Shown here: positions 1 to 8,371 of the stretch, in pieces
Numbering within the stretch: the first letter of the stretch is position 1
Layout: every line of letters starts with the position of its first letter
Source: Pseudomonas fluorescens
GTDB taxonomy: Bacteria > Pseudomonadota > Gammaproteobacteria > Pseudomonadales > Pseudomonadaceae
Direction: 5' to 3'
Assembly: GCF_001307155.1 (NCBI RefSeq)
Contig: NZ_CP012830.1
Coordinates: forward strand, 4,028,501-4,092,500
Length of the DNA: 64,000 bases
Notes under the pieces: generated by a model
Database searches by the model: none
What the model was told of the DNA's origin: nothing
The model's input: only the letters and a program-made list of their open reading frames with translations
Program-made: the position numbers and the translations under genes

Positions 1-768
1 GGTTTGTTCTGCGATGGCTTCGCGGGCGTATTGCTGTTCGAAGTTGGTGTGGGCGAAGAGCTTCAGCGTGGTGATGTTGGTGTAGCCGTCGACGATCCGG
101 CCCATGAGTTTGGAGCGCGCATCGGAGGACACCACCGAGCGTTCCTTGACCCGTGGCACGAAGTAGCACAGAGCGCCGATGTAGCAAGCGATCCAGGTCA
201 GCAGCGGGATCATCAGGCGCCAGTCGGCTTCGGCGAACAGCACCAGCGAGCTGATCGCGTAGATCAGCACATGCCATAACGCGTCGACGGCTTGCACCGC
301 CGAGTCGCGCAGGGAGTTGCCGGTCTGCATGATCCGTTGGGCGATGCGTCCGGCGAAATCGTTCTGGAAAAAATTCAGGCTCTGTTTGAGCACGTAACTG
401 TGGTTTTGCCAGCGAATCATGCTGGTCATGCCGGGGCTCAGGGTTTGATGCACCAGCAGGTCATGCAGGCCGACGAATATCGGCCGCAGAAAAAGTGCGA
501 CCACCGCCATCCAGGCCAGCTCGACGCCGTGGATTTTGAAGAAGTCTACGTTTGGCGTGCCTTGGGCCAAATCGATGATTCGACTCAGGTAACTGAACAG
601 CGCCACTTCGATCAGTGCGCCGATCAAACCGACGACCAACAGCGCGGCAAAACTCGGCCAGACCTGACGCAAATAATAGGTATAGAAGGGGAGAACCCGG
701 CTCGGCGGAGCCGCCGTCGGGGCGTCACGGAAAATATCGATCAGTTTTTCGAAACGACGATAGAGCAT
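1..768 (-). CDS. ABC exporter, transmembrane part (cut by window edge)
   Basis: The first 256 residues of an ABC transporter with the membrane domain at the N-terminus; the ATPase domain would lie beyond base 1. Several hydrophobic helices are visible (about residues 36-58, 78-100 and 160-195), followed by the cytoplasmic-loop style segment MGRIVDGYTNITTLKLFAH that is typical of MsbA/HlyB-type exporters. The substrate cannot be told. The chosen start is the ATG at 768. Its Shine-Dalgarno (AAAGGAG) sits about 25 bases upstream, but a GCCCG-TAC-GCGGGC hairpin between the two could bring them together. It is the last gene of a minus-strand run with the LysR regulator, hydrolase and ppiA. Confidence 0.85.
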   Translation of the reverse strand, partial: MLYRRFEKLIDIFRDAPTAAPPSRVLPFYTYYLRQVWPSFAALLVVGLIGALIEVALFSYLSRIIDLAQGTPNVDFFKIHGVELAWMAVVALFLRPIFVGLHDLLVHQTLSPGMTSMIRWQNHSYVLKQSLNFFQNDFAGRIAQRIMQTGNSLRDSAVQAVDALWHVLIYAISSLVLFAEADWRLMIPLLTWIACYIGALCYFVPRVKERSVVSSDARSKLMGRIVDGYTNITTLKLFAHTNFEQQYAREAIAEQT

Positions 769-855
769 CAGATAAACGCCCGCGTACGGGCTCTCCTTTT
801 TTCGATGCGAGCGGCGCGGTGATACACCGCTGCCGCTCAGGACGCCTTATGCAGT

Positions 856-1410
856 TTAGTCGATGCGCTTGGCCGACTTGATCAGCACCGGGTCGATGGG
901 CACATTCTGCATGCCTTGCTTGGTGGTGGTTGGCGAGTTGACGATGATGTCGACGACGTCCATGCCTTTCACGACTTTGGCGAACACTGCGTAACCAGCA
1001 TCGCGGCCCGGGTCGAGGAAGTCGTTGTCCTTGACGTTGATGAAGAACTGGCTGGTGGCCGAATCCGGATCGGAAGTACGCGCCATCGACAGGGTGCCAC
1101 GCACGTTATGCAGGCCGTTGCTGGCTTCGTTCTTGATCGGTGCATCGGTAGGCTTCTGTTGCATCGACGTCGTGAAGCCGCCGCCCTGAGCCATGAAACC
1201 CGGAATCACGCGGTGGAAAATGGTGTTGTTGTAGAAACCTTTGTCGACGTAAGCGAGAAAGTTTTTGGTGCTGATCGGCGCCTTGACCGGGTCCAGTTCG
1301 ATTTCAATCTGGCCGTTGGTCGTTTCCAGCAGCACGTGCGGTGCCGGGGCGGCCATCAGGTTGGCGGCGAACAATACTACGCCTGTGGCTAGGGCGATTT
1401 TTTTCAGCAT
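856..1410 (-). CDS. ppiA: Periplasmic peptidyl-prolyl cis-trans isomerase (cyclophilin)
   Basis: A 184-residue cyclophilin that catalyses cis-trans isomerisation of X-Pro bonds in exported proteins. Residues 1-21 form a signal peptide ending LMA-AP, so the mature enzyme is periplasmic. The active-site block FHRVIPGFMAQGG (65-77, catalytic Arg67) and the SQFFINV block (120-126) are intact, and the length matches PpiA. It begins 3 bases after the hydrolase gene stop, so the two are probably co-transcribed and translationally coupled. Nothing is unusual in the sequence. Confidence 0.93.
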   Translation of the reverse strand: MLKKIALATGVVLFAANLMAAPAPHVLLETTNGQIEIELDPVKAPISTKNFLAYVDKGFYNNTIFHRVIPGFMAQGGGFTTSMQQKPTDAPIKNEASNGLHNVRGTLSMARTSDPDSATSQFFINVKDNDFLDPGRDAGYAVFAKVVKGMDVVDIIVNSPTTTKQGMQNVPIDPVLIKSAKRID

Positions 1411-1413
1411 GGG

Positions 1414-2217
1414 TCAGTGATCCTGAGTAGTGGTGTCGACTGCGGTTAGAAATTCAAGCAGGGTTTGGTTGAAACGGTGTGGCTGGTCCAATGGCGTTGC
1501 GTGGCGTGAATCTTCGATCACCACCAACTGCGCATCGGGCAGCAGTTTTACATAGGCTTCTTTCAGTGCCACCGGCGTGTAGTCGCGGTCGGCGCTGACG
1601 ATCAGGGTTGGACAGGTGACTTTTGCCAGTCGTTCCTGAACTCCCCAACCAACAATGGCATTGAAGCTGGCGAGATAAGCACGTTTGTCGTTTTTTGCCC
1701 AGCGCTCGGCTATTTTATGCCGCAACTCTGCCTGTTCGGGTTTGGGAAACAGCTTGCCGCCCAGGGCCGTGCCGATGGTGCGCATACTGAGGAGGTGCAT
1801 CAGGCTCCAGCGCTTGAACCACTGCCAGTAATCATCCGCCGTGCGGACTTTGACCTCGGGGGCACTGTTGACGATGCACAGGCTTTTAAGCAGCGAGGGT
1901 TGGTCCACCGCCAGCTGAAAACCGATCATCCCGCCCATGGACAACCCGACCAGATGCGCCGGGCCGAGCTTCAGGTGTTCGATCAACGCGACCAGGTCGG
2001 CGCTGAAACCGGCAATGCTGTAGCGCTCGTGGGGTTTGTCGGAGCGACCGTGGCCGCGTACATCCGGGACGATCACCCGGTAACGGGTCGAGAGCTCCGG
2101 GATCTGTTTTTCCCAGTCCAGCGTACTCGAGCCCAGCCCGTGAACCAGCAGCAGGGGTGTGCCGTGGCCATATTCCTCGTAGTGCAAGGTGCAACCTTCA
2201 TGTTCGAAATAGGCCAT
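1414..2217 (-). CDS. Alpha/beta hydrolase
   Basis: A 267-residue alpha/beta-hydrolase-fold enzyme. The oxyanion block HGLGS (26-30), the DVRGHGRSDKP loop (52-62), the nucleophile elbow GLSMGG (Ser93), an acid in SADRDYTP (Asp210 or Asp212) and His239 in SRHATP make a complete catalytic triad. It resembles 3-oxoadipate enol-lactonase-like and esterase-type members, but the substrate is not identifiable. It sits 14 bases downstream of a LysR gene and 3 bases upstream of ppiA on the same strand, so that regulator may control it. Confidence 0.85.
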   Translation of the reverse strand: MAYFEHEGCTLHYEEYGHGTPLLLVHGLGSSTLDWEKQIPELSTRYRVIVPDVRGHGRSDKPHERYSIAGFSADLVALIEHLKLGPAHLVGLSMGGMIGFQLAVDQPSLLKSLCIVNSAPEVKVRTADDYWQWFKRWSLMHLLSMRTIGTALGGKLFPKPEQAELRHKIAERWAKNDKRAYLASFNAIVGWGVQERLAKVTCPTLIVSADRDYTPVALKEAYVKLLPDAQLVVIEDSRHATPLDQPHRFNQTLLEFLTAVDTTTQDH

Positions 2218-2231
2218 CGCGCAACTCCTTG

Positions 2232-3155
2232 TCAGGCTTGTTCCGGGGCCGCGAACGGCGCATCGAGCGGTGCGGTGTCGAAGGTGCGCAGCAACTCGAT
2301 GAGAATCTGCGTCGCCGGGCCCAAGGGTTTGTCCTTGTTTGAATACAGATAGAAGCTCGGGTTTCGACTGCCGCCCTGATCCAACGGTAGCAGTTTGAGC
2401 GTACCTTCTTTCAGTTCCCGCTCAATCATGTGCCGGGGCAACCAGGCGAAGCCCAGGCCGCTGCTGACAAAGGTCGCGGCGGTGGCGAGGCTGCCGACGG
2501 TCCAGCGCTGTTCAGCGCCGAGCCAGCCGACATCGCGCGGTTGCTGCCGACCGGAGTCGCGGATCACCACTTGCATCTGGGTTTCCAGATCCTGGAAATT
2601 CAGTTCGCGGTTCAGACGATGCAGCGGGTGTTCGGGGTGGGCCACGGCCACAAACTCTACGTCGCTCAATTCCGCGCCCAGGTAACCGGGAATGCTGAGA
2701 CCGGTGATGGCCAGGTCGGCTACGCCTTCGAGCAAGACTTCCTCGACTCCGGACAATACTTCTTCACGCAGACGCACCCGGCAGCCGCGGCTTTGCGGCA
2801 TGAACGCGGTCAAGGCGCGGACGAGGCGGGCGCTCGGGTAAGCGGCGTCGACCACCAGCCGCACTTCCGCCTCCCAGCCTTGCTCCATATGGTGCGCCAG
2901 ATCTTCTAGCTGACTGGCCTGTTTGACCAGTTGTCGCGAGCGGCGCAGCAGCACGCCGCCGGCTTCGGTCAGCACTGCCTTACGGCCGTCGATGCGCAAC
3001 AGCGGCACACCGAGCTGGTCCTGCATGCGTGCGACGGTATAGCTGACGGAGGACTGCGAACGGTGCAGCACTTCGGCGGCCTGGGCGAAACCACCGTGGT
3101 CGACCACGGCCTGTAGTGTTCGCCATTGATCAAGGGTCACGCGGGGCGCTTTCAT
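2232..3155 (-). CDS. LysR-family transcriptional regulator
   Basis: A 307-residue LysR regulator. The N-terminal winged helix-turn-helix reads TLDQWRTLQAVVDHGGFAQA followed by VLHRSQSSVSYTVARMQ, and the rest is an effector-binding domain. The start at 3155 (MKAPRVTLD) is preferred over the longer frame because AGGAG lies 7 bases upstream. It is first in a tight minus-strand run with the hydrolase and ppiA, and divergent from a small exported protein at 3205, so the 49-base gap should hold both promoters. The target genes are not known. Confidence 0.88.
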   Translation of the reverse strand: MKAPRVTLDQWRTLQAVVDHGGFAQAAEVLHRSQSSVSYTVARMQDQLGVPLLRIDGRKAVLTEAGGVLLRRSRQLVKQASQLEDLAHHMEQGWEAEVRLVVDAAYPSARLVRALTAFMPQSRGCRVRLREEVLSGVEEVLLEGVADLAITGLSIPGYLGAELSDVEFVAVAHPEHPLHRLNRELNFQDLETQMQVVIRDSGRQQPRDVGWLGAEQRWTVGSLATAATFVSSGLGFAWLPRHMIERELKEGTLKLLPLDQGGSRNPSFYLYSNKDKPLGPATQILIELLRTFDTAPLDAPFAAPEQA

Positions 3156-3204
3156 GATGAGCTCCTCTTGTCCTAAGCTGGCAGCTTCCATTGGAGGCTG
3201 CCGA

Positions 3205-3519
3205 ATGAAAAAAATCTGTTGTGTGGTGCTGGCGATGTTGCCGCTGACCGCGTTTGCCTACCCCATTGATGTACAAAAACAACTCAACGGCCTGAAAATC
3301 GACTACACCACCCATGACACCGCTCGCGACATGGGCGCCATTACGCTGAACAACTCCAGCGGTAAAGCCGTCGAATGCACGGTGGCATTTCGCAATGGCC
3401 CGGAATTACCGCGTACTCGCCGCGTGAGCCTGGAGGCAGGCAAAAGCGCCGACCTCTCGGCCAGGTTCAACCGTGAAATCATCAAGCTGTACATCACCCT
3501 GACCTGCAAACCCAAATAG
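3205..3519 (+). CDS. Small exported protein of unknown function
   Basis: A 104-residue protein with a clear signal peptide (MKKICCVVLAMLPLTAFA, cut before Tyr19) and no membrane anchor after it, hence probably periplasmic. The mature part is a short beta-rich domain with two cysteines (in VECTVAF and LTCKPK) that could form a disulfide. The start has a good Shine-Dalgarno (TTGGAGG). Homologues in Pseudomonas are often labelled 3-phosphoglycerate kinase, which the size and sequence do not support. Divergent from the LysR gene. Confidence 0.7.
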   Translation: MKKICCVVLAMLPLTAFAYPIDVQKQLNGLKIDYTTHDTARDMGAITLNNSSGKAVECTVAFRNGPELPRTRRVSLEAGKSADLSARFNREIIKLYITLTCKPK

Positions 3520-3667
3520 GGTCGTTGCACCAGCGGGGCAGATACGCTCCGCTTATAAACGAATTTATTGATGGTTTATAGCAGTTATTTGTGCTTTTTC
3601 ATCGATACAACACTGTTTAATCTCCACTCCATCGACTTACAGCATTCACCGATGGAGGCTACATCCC

Positions 3668-4267
3668 ATGTCCCGCGTTCTGATCATCGAAAGCAGTGCC
3701 CGCCAGCAAGACTCGGTATCGCGTCAGCTGACCCAAACCTTCATCAGTCAATGGAAAGCCGCACACCCGGCCGACCAGATCACCGTTCGTGACCTGGCGA
3801 CCCATCCGGTTCCACACCTGGATGCCAACCTGCTGGGCGGCTGGATGAAACCTGCCGAGCAACGCAACGAAACCGAACAGTCGTCGCTGGAGCGCTCCAA
3901 CCAGTTGACCGACGAATTGCTGGCTGCCGACGTCTTGGTCATGGCCGCACCGATGTACAACTTCGCAATCCCCAGCACCCTCAAAGCCTGGCTCGACCAC
4001 GTGCTGCGTGCCGGTGTGACCTTCAAGTACACCGAAACCGGCCCGCAAGGTCTGCTCAGCGGCAAGCGTGCTTATGTGTTGACCGCTCGCGGTGGCATCT
4101 ACGCCGGTAGCACCTCCGATCACCAGGAACCGTACCTGCGTCAGGTCATGGCGTTCATCGGCATCCACGACGTCACCTTTATTCACGCCGAAGGCATGAA
4201 CCTGGGCGGTGACTTCCACGAAAAAGGTCTGAACCAGGCCAACGCCAAGCTTGCCCAGGTCGCCTGA
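3668..4267 (+). CDS. azoR: FMN-dependent NADH-azoreductase
   Basis: A 199-residue flavodoxin-fold quinone/azo reductase that uses NADH and FMN to reduce quinones and azo bonds in the cytoplasm. The phosphate-binding start (VLIIESSARQQDSVSRQL), the flavin segment APMYNFAIPSTLKAWLDHV and the TARGGIYAG loop are all present, and the length is normal for AzoR. It has its own promoter region and is followed by a strong terminator. Pseudomonas carries several AzoR paralogues, and which one this is cannot be decided here. Confidence 0.9.
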   Translation: MSRVLIIESSARQQDSVSRQLTQTFISQWKAAHPADQITVRDLATHPVPHLDANLLGGWMKPAEQRNETEQSSLERSNQLTDELLAADVLVMAAPMYNFAIPSTLKAWLDHVLRAGVTFKYTETGPQGLLSGKRAYVLTARGGIYAGSTSDHQEPYLRQVMAFIGIHDVTFIHAEGMNLGGDFHEKGLNQANAKLAQVA

Positions 4268-4374
4268 GCCGTTAATCGCCAGATAATCACCTGATGGTTA
4301 AGTAGCTCCCGCACCTCCTTCAAGCCGGTTCGCGCATCGAACCTCCCTTTGCACTTGTTGCTCATGAGTGCTCT

Positions 4375-4413
4375 AGCCCGATTGAACGCTTTAGCGAGAT
4401 CGGGCTTTTTTTT
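4375..4413 (+). terminator. Rho-independent terminator after azoR
   Basis: An 8-base-pair stem (AGCCCGAT / ATCGGGCT) with a 16-base loop, followed directly by eight T residues, about 110 bases after the azoR stop. It separates azoR from the next plus-strand gene. Confidence 0.85.
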
Positions 4414-4496
4414 GCCTGCGATTTTGTGTAGTGGCTGACTGTTCGCGATAACCGGCAAAACCCGCTATCGTCGCCGCCATTCGAAACGAGGCGAGC

Positions 4497-5366
4497 ATGG
4501 GCTATCTACTTTTTGTCACGCTGATCCAGGCGTTTTCCTTCAGTTTGATCGGTGAATACCTGGCCGGTCATGTCGACAGCTATTTCGCGGTGCTGGTGCG
4601 GGTGTTGCTGGCCGGGCTGGTGTTCATCCCGCTGACCCGCTGGCGCTCGGTGGAACCGGCGTTCATGCGCGGCATGCTGTTGATCGGCGCGCTGCAGTTC
4701 GGCGTGACCTACGTCTGTCTGTACCTGAGCTTCCGCGTACTGACCGTGCCGGAAGTCCTGCTGTTCACCATTCTCACGCCATTGCATGTGACGCTGATTG
4801 AAGACGCGCTGAACCGACGCTTCAACCCGTGGGCGCTGATTGCCGCACTGGTGGCGGTCGCAGGCGCGGCGGTGATTCGCTACGACCGGATCAACCCGGA
4901 CTTCTTCATGGGGTTCCTGCTGCTGCAACTGGCCAACTTCACCTACGCCGCAGGCCAGGTGCTGTACAAACATCTGGTGGCGCGCCATCCGAGCGACCTG
5001 CCGCATTATCGGCGCTTCGGTTACTTTTACCTCGGCGCGCTGGCCGTGGCCCTGCCGGCGTTTCTGCTGTTCGGCAAACAGAACTTCCTGCCGGAAGCAC
5101 CCTTGCAGTGGGGCGTGCTGGTGTTCCTCGGACTGGTGTCCACCGCGTTGGGCCTGTACTGGTGGAACAAAGGGGCGTGTCTGGTCAATGGCGGGACACT
5201 GGCAGTGATGAACAACCTGCACGTGCCGGTGGGGCTGCTGATCAACTTGCTGATCTGGAATCAGCATGAAGCGCTGGGGCGGTTGTTCCTGGGCGGCTCG
5301 GTGATACTGGCGGCGGTGTGGATTAGTCGGTTGGGTATAAGATCCATTGAGGTCCGCTCTTCGTAG
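4497..5366 (+). CDS. EamA/DMT-family inner-membrane transporter
   Basis: A 289-residue membrane protein with about ten hydrophobic helices and the two-fold EamA repeat (for example LIQAFSFSLIGEYLAGHV at the start of repeat one and LVFLGLVSTALGLYWWNKG in repeat two). Members export or import small metabolites such as amino acids; the substrate here is unknown. It is followed by a REP pair and then a convergent MscS gene. Confidence 0.85.
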   Translation: MGYLLFVTLIQAFSFSLIGEYLAGHVDSYFAVLVRVLLAGLVFIPLTRWRSVEPAFMRGMLLIGALQFGVTYVCLYLSFRVLTVPEVLLFTILTPLHVTLIEDALNRRFNPWALIAALVAVAGAAVIRYDRINPDFFMGFLLLQLANFTYAAGQVLYKHLVARHPSDLPHYRRFGYFYLGALAVALPAFLLFGKQNFLPEAPLQWGVLVFLGLVSTALGLYWWNKGACLVNGGTLAVMNNLHVPVGLLINLLIWNQHEALGRLFLGGSVILAAVWISRLGIRSIEVRSS

Positions 5367-5450
5367 GCGCAAGGCTTGCCCGCGATGCAGGCACCGCGGT
5401 CTGTCAAATACACCGCGTTATCGTTCATCGCGAGCAAGCTTTGCTCCTAC
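5363..5450. repeat. REP pair, GTAGGAGC type
   Basis: Two inverted copies of the GTAGG(A/C)GCAAGGCTTGC...CGCGATG palindrome, about 40 bases apart, between the convergent EamA and MscS genes. The first copy overlaps the last codon of the EamA gene. Confidence 0.8.
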
Positions 5451-5464
5451 AACGGCATAGGCAA

Positions 5465-6763
5465 TTACATCGAGCGTTTTTCTGGCTCGGGGATGTGGCT
5501 GGCGCCGAGTACTGCCGGGAGTAATCCGGCCCTGAGATCCCCGCCGCTCGGTTGCTGATACAGGCTCAAGCCAAACTCCGGCAGCACCGCCAGCAGATAA
5601 TCGAAGATATCGCCCTGGATCCGCTCGTAGTCGGCCCACGCCGTGGTGCGGGTGAAGCAATAGATTTCCAGTGGCACACCCTGAGCAGTGGTCTGCATCT
5701 GGCGGACCATGCAGGTCATGTTCGGTTGAATTTCCGGATGGCTCTTCAAATACGCCAGTGCATAGGCGCGAAACGTCCCGATGTTGGTCATCCGCCGACG
5801 GTTGGCCGACATCGCCGCGACGTTGCCCTGGGCCTCGTTCCAGCTCTTGAGCTCGGCCTGCTTGCGGCTGATGTAATCGGTGAGCAAGCGCACCTGGGTC
5901 AACTTCTGTTCTTCATCGTCATGGATGAAGCGCACGCCACTGGCGTCGATGAACAGGCTGCGCTTGATCCGTCGGCCGCCTGACTGCTGCATGCCGCGCC
6001 AGTTCTTGAACGACTCGGACATCAAGCGCCAGGTCGGGATCGAGACGATGGTCTTGTCGAAATTCTGTACTTTGACCGTGTGCAGGGTGATATCCACCAC
6101 GTCACCGTCGGCGCCCACTTGTGGCATTTCGATCCAGTCGCCAACCCGTAGCATGTCATTGCTGGTCAGCTGCACGCTGGCGACGAACGACAGCAGGGTG
6201 TCCTTGTAGACCAACAGAATCACTGCCGACATGGCGCCCAGCCCCGACAGCAGCAACAGCGGCGAACGGTCGATCAGGGTCGCGACGATGATGATCGCGC
6301 CAAACACGAACAGCACCATTTTCGCCAACTGCACGTAGCCTTTGATCGAGCGCGTGCGGGCATGTTCGGTGCGTGCGTAGATGTCCAGCATGGCGTTGAG
6401 CAGGGCGCTCAGGGCCAGTACCAAGAACAGAATGGTGAAGGACAGGGCAACGTTGCCGAGGAAGTTTTGAATGGTTTTGCTCAGTTCCGGCACCAGGTTC
6501 AAACCGAACTGGATCACCAGCGACGGGGTCATTTGCGCCAGGCGATGGAACACCTTGTTCTGGAACAAATCGTTGAACCACTGCATCGCCGGTTGCCGGC
6601 CAAGCAATTTGACGGCGTGCAGCACCACATAACGCGCCACTCGTCCGAGCAGCAAGGCGATCACCAACAACACCATCAGCGCCAGGCTGGAATGCAGAAG
6701 CGGGTGCTGGTCGAGAGCGCCCCAAAGGTCTTGGGTATTGAGCCAGAGCTGTTTGAGATCCAT
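5465..6763 (-). CDS. Mechanosensitive ion channel, MscS family
   Basis: A 432-residue inner-membrane protein. It has five N-terminal hydrophobic helices (about residues 22-45, 70-90, 100-125, 150-170 and 175-195), a pore-lining segment near LLLSGLGAMSAVILLVYKD, and the MscS beta domain starting MLRVGDWIEMPQVGADGDV, followed by a C-terminal vestibule. The layout and length fit the YbdG subgroup. It should release solutes on hypo-osmotic shock. It is divergent from the helicase gene, with about 190 bases between them. Confidence 0.88.
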   Translation of the reverse strand: MDLKQLWLNTQDLWGALDQHPLLHSSLALMVLLVIALLLGRVARYVVLHAVKLLGRQPAMQWFNDLFQNKVFHRLAQMTPSLVIQFGLNLVPELSKTIQNFLGNVALSFTILFLVLALSALLNAMLDIYARTEHARTRSIKGYVQLAKMVLFVFGAIIIVATLIDRSPLLLLSGLGAMSAVILLVYKDTLLSFVASVQLTSNDMLRVGDWIEMPQVGADGDVVDITLHTVKVQNFDKTIVSIPTWRLMSESFKNWRGMQQSGGRRIKRSLFIDASGVRFIHDDEEQKLTQVRLLTDYISRKQAELKSWNEAQGNVAAMSANRRRMTNIGTFRAYALAYLKSHPEIQPNMTCMVRQMQTTAQGVPLEIYCFTRTTAWADYERIQGDIFDYLLAVLPEFGLSLYQQPSGGDLRAGLLPAVLGASHIPEPEKRSM

Positions 6764-6956
6764 GGGTTAAAACGATTCTTCTGTGGGACGAGAGGGGGTG
6801 ATTAGAGCATTTAAGACGCATCGAGTTACGTTCAGGGACAAATCCGCTAACAAAATCGCCATTGTTTGCGTCCGATTGCATAAAGAAACTCGGCCTTCGC
6901 GCTCGAAACCGTTACCCTATGCAGCTGATTTTTTGTATTTCTTCGAGGTAGCACCC

Positions 6957-8303
6957 GTGTTTTCCCAATTCGCCCTGCACGAACGCCTGCTCAAAGCCGT
7001 GGCCGAGCTTAAATTTGTCGAGCCAACGCCAGTGCAAGCAGCGGCTATCCCGCTCGCGCTCCAAGGGCGTGACCTGCGGGTGACTGCGCAAACCGGTAGC
7101 GGCAAAACCGCTGCATTCGTATTGCCGATCCTCAACCGTTTGATCGGCCCGGCCAAAGTCCGCGTCAGCATCAAGACCCTGATCCTGCTGCCGACCCGCG
7201 AGCTGGCCCAGCAGACCATCAAGGAAGTTGAACGCTTCGCGCAGTTCACGTTCATCAAGTCCGGCCTGATCACCGGCGGTGAAGACTTCAAGGTCCAGGC
7301 CGCCATGTTGCGCAAGGTGCCGGACATCCTGATCGGTACTCCGGGCCGGATGATCGAGCAACTGAACGCCGGCAACCTCGACTTGAAAGAAGTTGAAGTG
7401 CTGGTGCTCGACGAAGCCGACCGCATGCTCGACATGGGCTTTGCCGAAGACGTACAGCGTCTGGTCGACGAGTGCACCAACCGTCAGCAGACCATGCTGT
7501 TCTCTGCCACCACCGGCGGTTCGGGCCTGCGCGAGATGATCGCCAAGGTCCTGAACAACCCTGAGCACTTGCAGCTCAACGCGGTCAGCCAGTTGAACGA
7601 CACCACCCGTCAGCAAATCATCACCGCTGACCACAACCAGCACAAAGAACAGATCGTTAACTGGTTGCTGGCCAACGAGACCTACCAGAAGGCCATCGTC
7701 TTCACCAACACCCGAGCCATGGCCGACCGTATCTACGGCCGTTTGGTGGCGCAGGAGTACAAGGCGTTCGTCTTGCACGGCGAGAAAGACCAGAAGGATC
7801 GCAAGTTGGCGATCGACCGTCTGAAGCAGGGCGGGGTCAAGATCCTCGTCGCCACCGACGTTGCCGCTCGCGGCCTGGACGTGGAAGGCCTGGACCTGGT
7901 GATCAACTTCGACATGCCGCGCAGCGGCGACGAATACGTTCACCGTATCGGTCGTACCGGGCGTGCCGGCAACGATGGCCTGGCCATCTCGCTGATCTGC
8001 CATGGCGACTGGAACCTGATGTCGAGCATCGAGCGCTACCTCAAGCAGAGCTTCGAGCGCCGCACCATCAAGGAAGTCAAAGGCACCTACGGCGGACCGA
8101 AAAAGGTCAAGGCCTCGGGCAAAGCCGTTGGCGTGAAGAAGAAAAAGGTCGACGCCAAAGGCGACAAGAAAAAGACCGGCGCCAAGGCTCCGACCAAGCG
8201 CAAGATCGCCAACCGCCCGAAGACCGACGCCTTGTCGCTGGTCAGCAAGGACGGCATGGCGCCGCTCAAGCGCCGCAAGCCGCAAGCACCGGCCGCTGAA
8301 TAA
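6957..8303 (+). CDS. DEAD-box ATP-dependent RNA helicase
   Basis: A 448-residue RNA helicase. It shows a Q motif (FVEPTPVQ, 20-27), Walker A AQTGSGKT (44-51), DEAD (153-156), SAT (in LFSATTGG) and the C-terminal HRIGRTGR motif, then a lysine-rich tail (about 380-448) that probably binds RNA. The start is GTG at 6957 with GAGG eight bases upstream; a longer frame exists, but its extra N-terminus has no helicase character. It resembles SrmB/RhlE-type enzymes that act in ribosome assembly or RNA decay; the exact orthologue is not assigned. Confidence 0.9.
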   Translation: MFSQFALHERLLKAVAELKFVEPTPVQAAAIPLALQGRDLRVTAQTGSGKTAAFVLPILNRLIGPAKVRVSIKTLILLPTRELAQQTIKEVERFAQFTFIKSGLITGGEDFKVQAAMLRKVPDILIGTPGRMIEQLNAGNLDLKEVEVLVLDEADRMLDMGFAEDVQRLVDECTNRQQTMLFSATTGGSGLREMIAKVLNNPEHLQLNAVSQLNDTTRQQIITADHNQHKEQIVNWLLANETYQKAIVFTNTRAMADRIYGRLVAQEYKAFVLHGEKDQKDRKLAIDRLKQGGVKILVATDVAARGLDVEGLDLVINFDMPRSGDEYVHRIGRTGRAGNDGLAISLICHGDWNLMSSIERYLKQSFERRTIKEVKGTYGGPKKVKASGKAVGVKKKKVDAKGDKKKTGAKAPTKRKIANRPKTDALSLVSKDGMAPLKRRKPQAPAAE

Positions 8304-8322
8304 CGCGCCTTGGCGACCCCAT

Positions 8323-8352
8323 AAAAAACCCGGACAGTGTCCGGGTTTTTTA
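8323..8352. terminator. Bidirectional terminator
   Basis: A near-perfect hairpin (AACCCGGACA / TGTCCGGGTT) flanked by A-runs on one side and T-runs on the other, between the convergent helicase and HEAT-repeat genes. It can end transcription from both directions. Confidence 0.9.
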
Positions 8353-8371
8353 TGTTCGATGTACGCCGGGT

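Noticed and set aside
4183..4458. A 91-codon minus-strand frame after azoR
   Set aside because: Overlaps azoR and its terminator; no sign of coding beyond being open.
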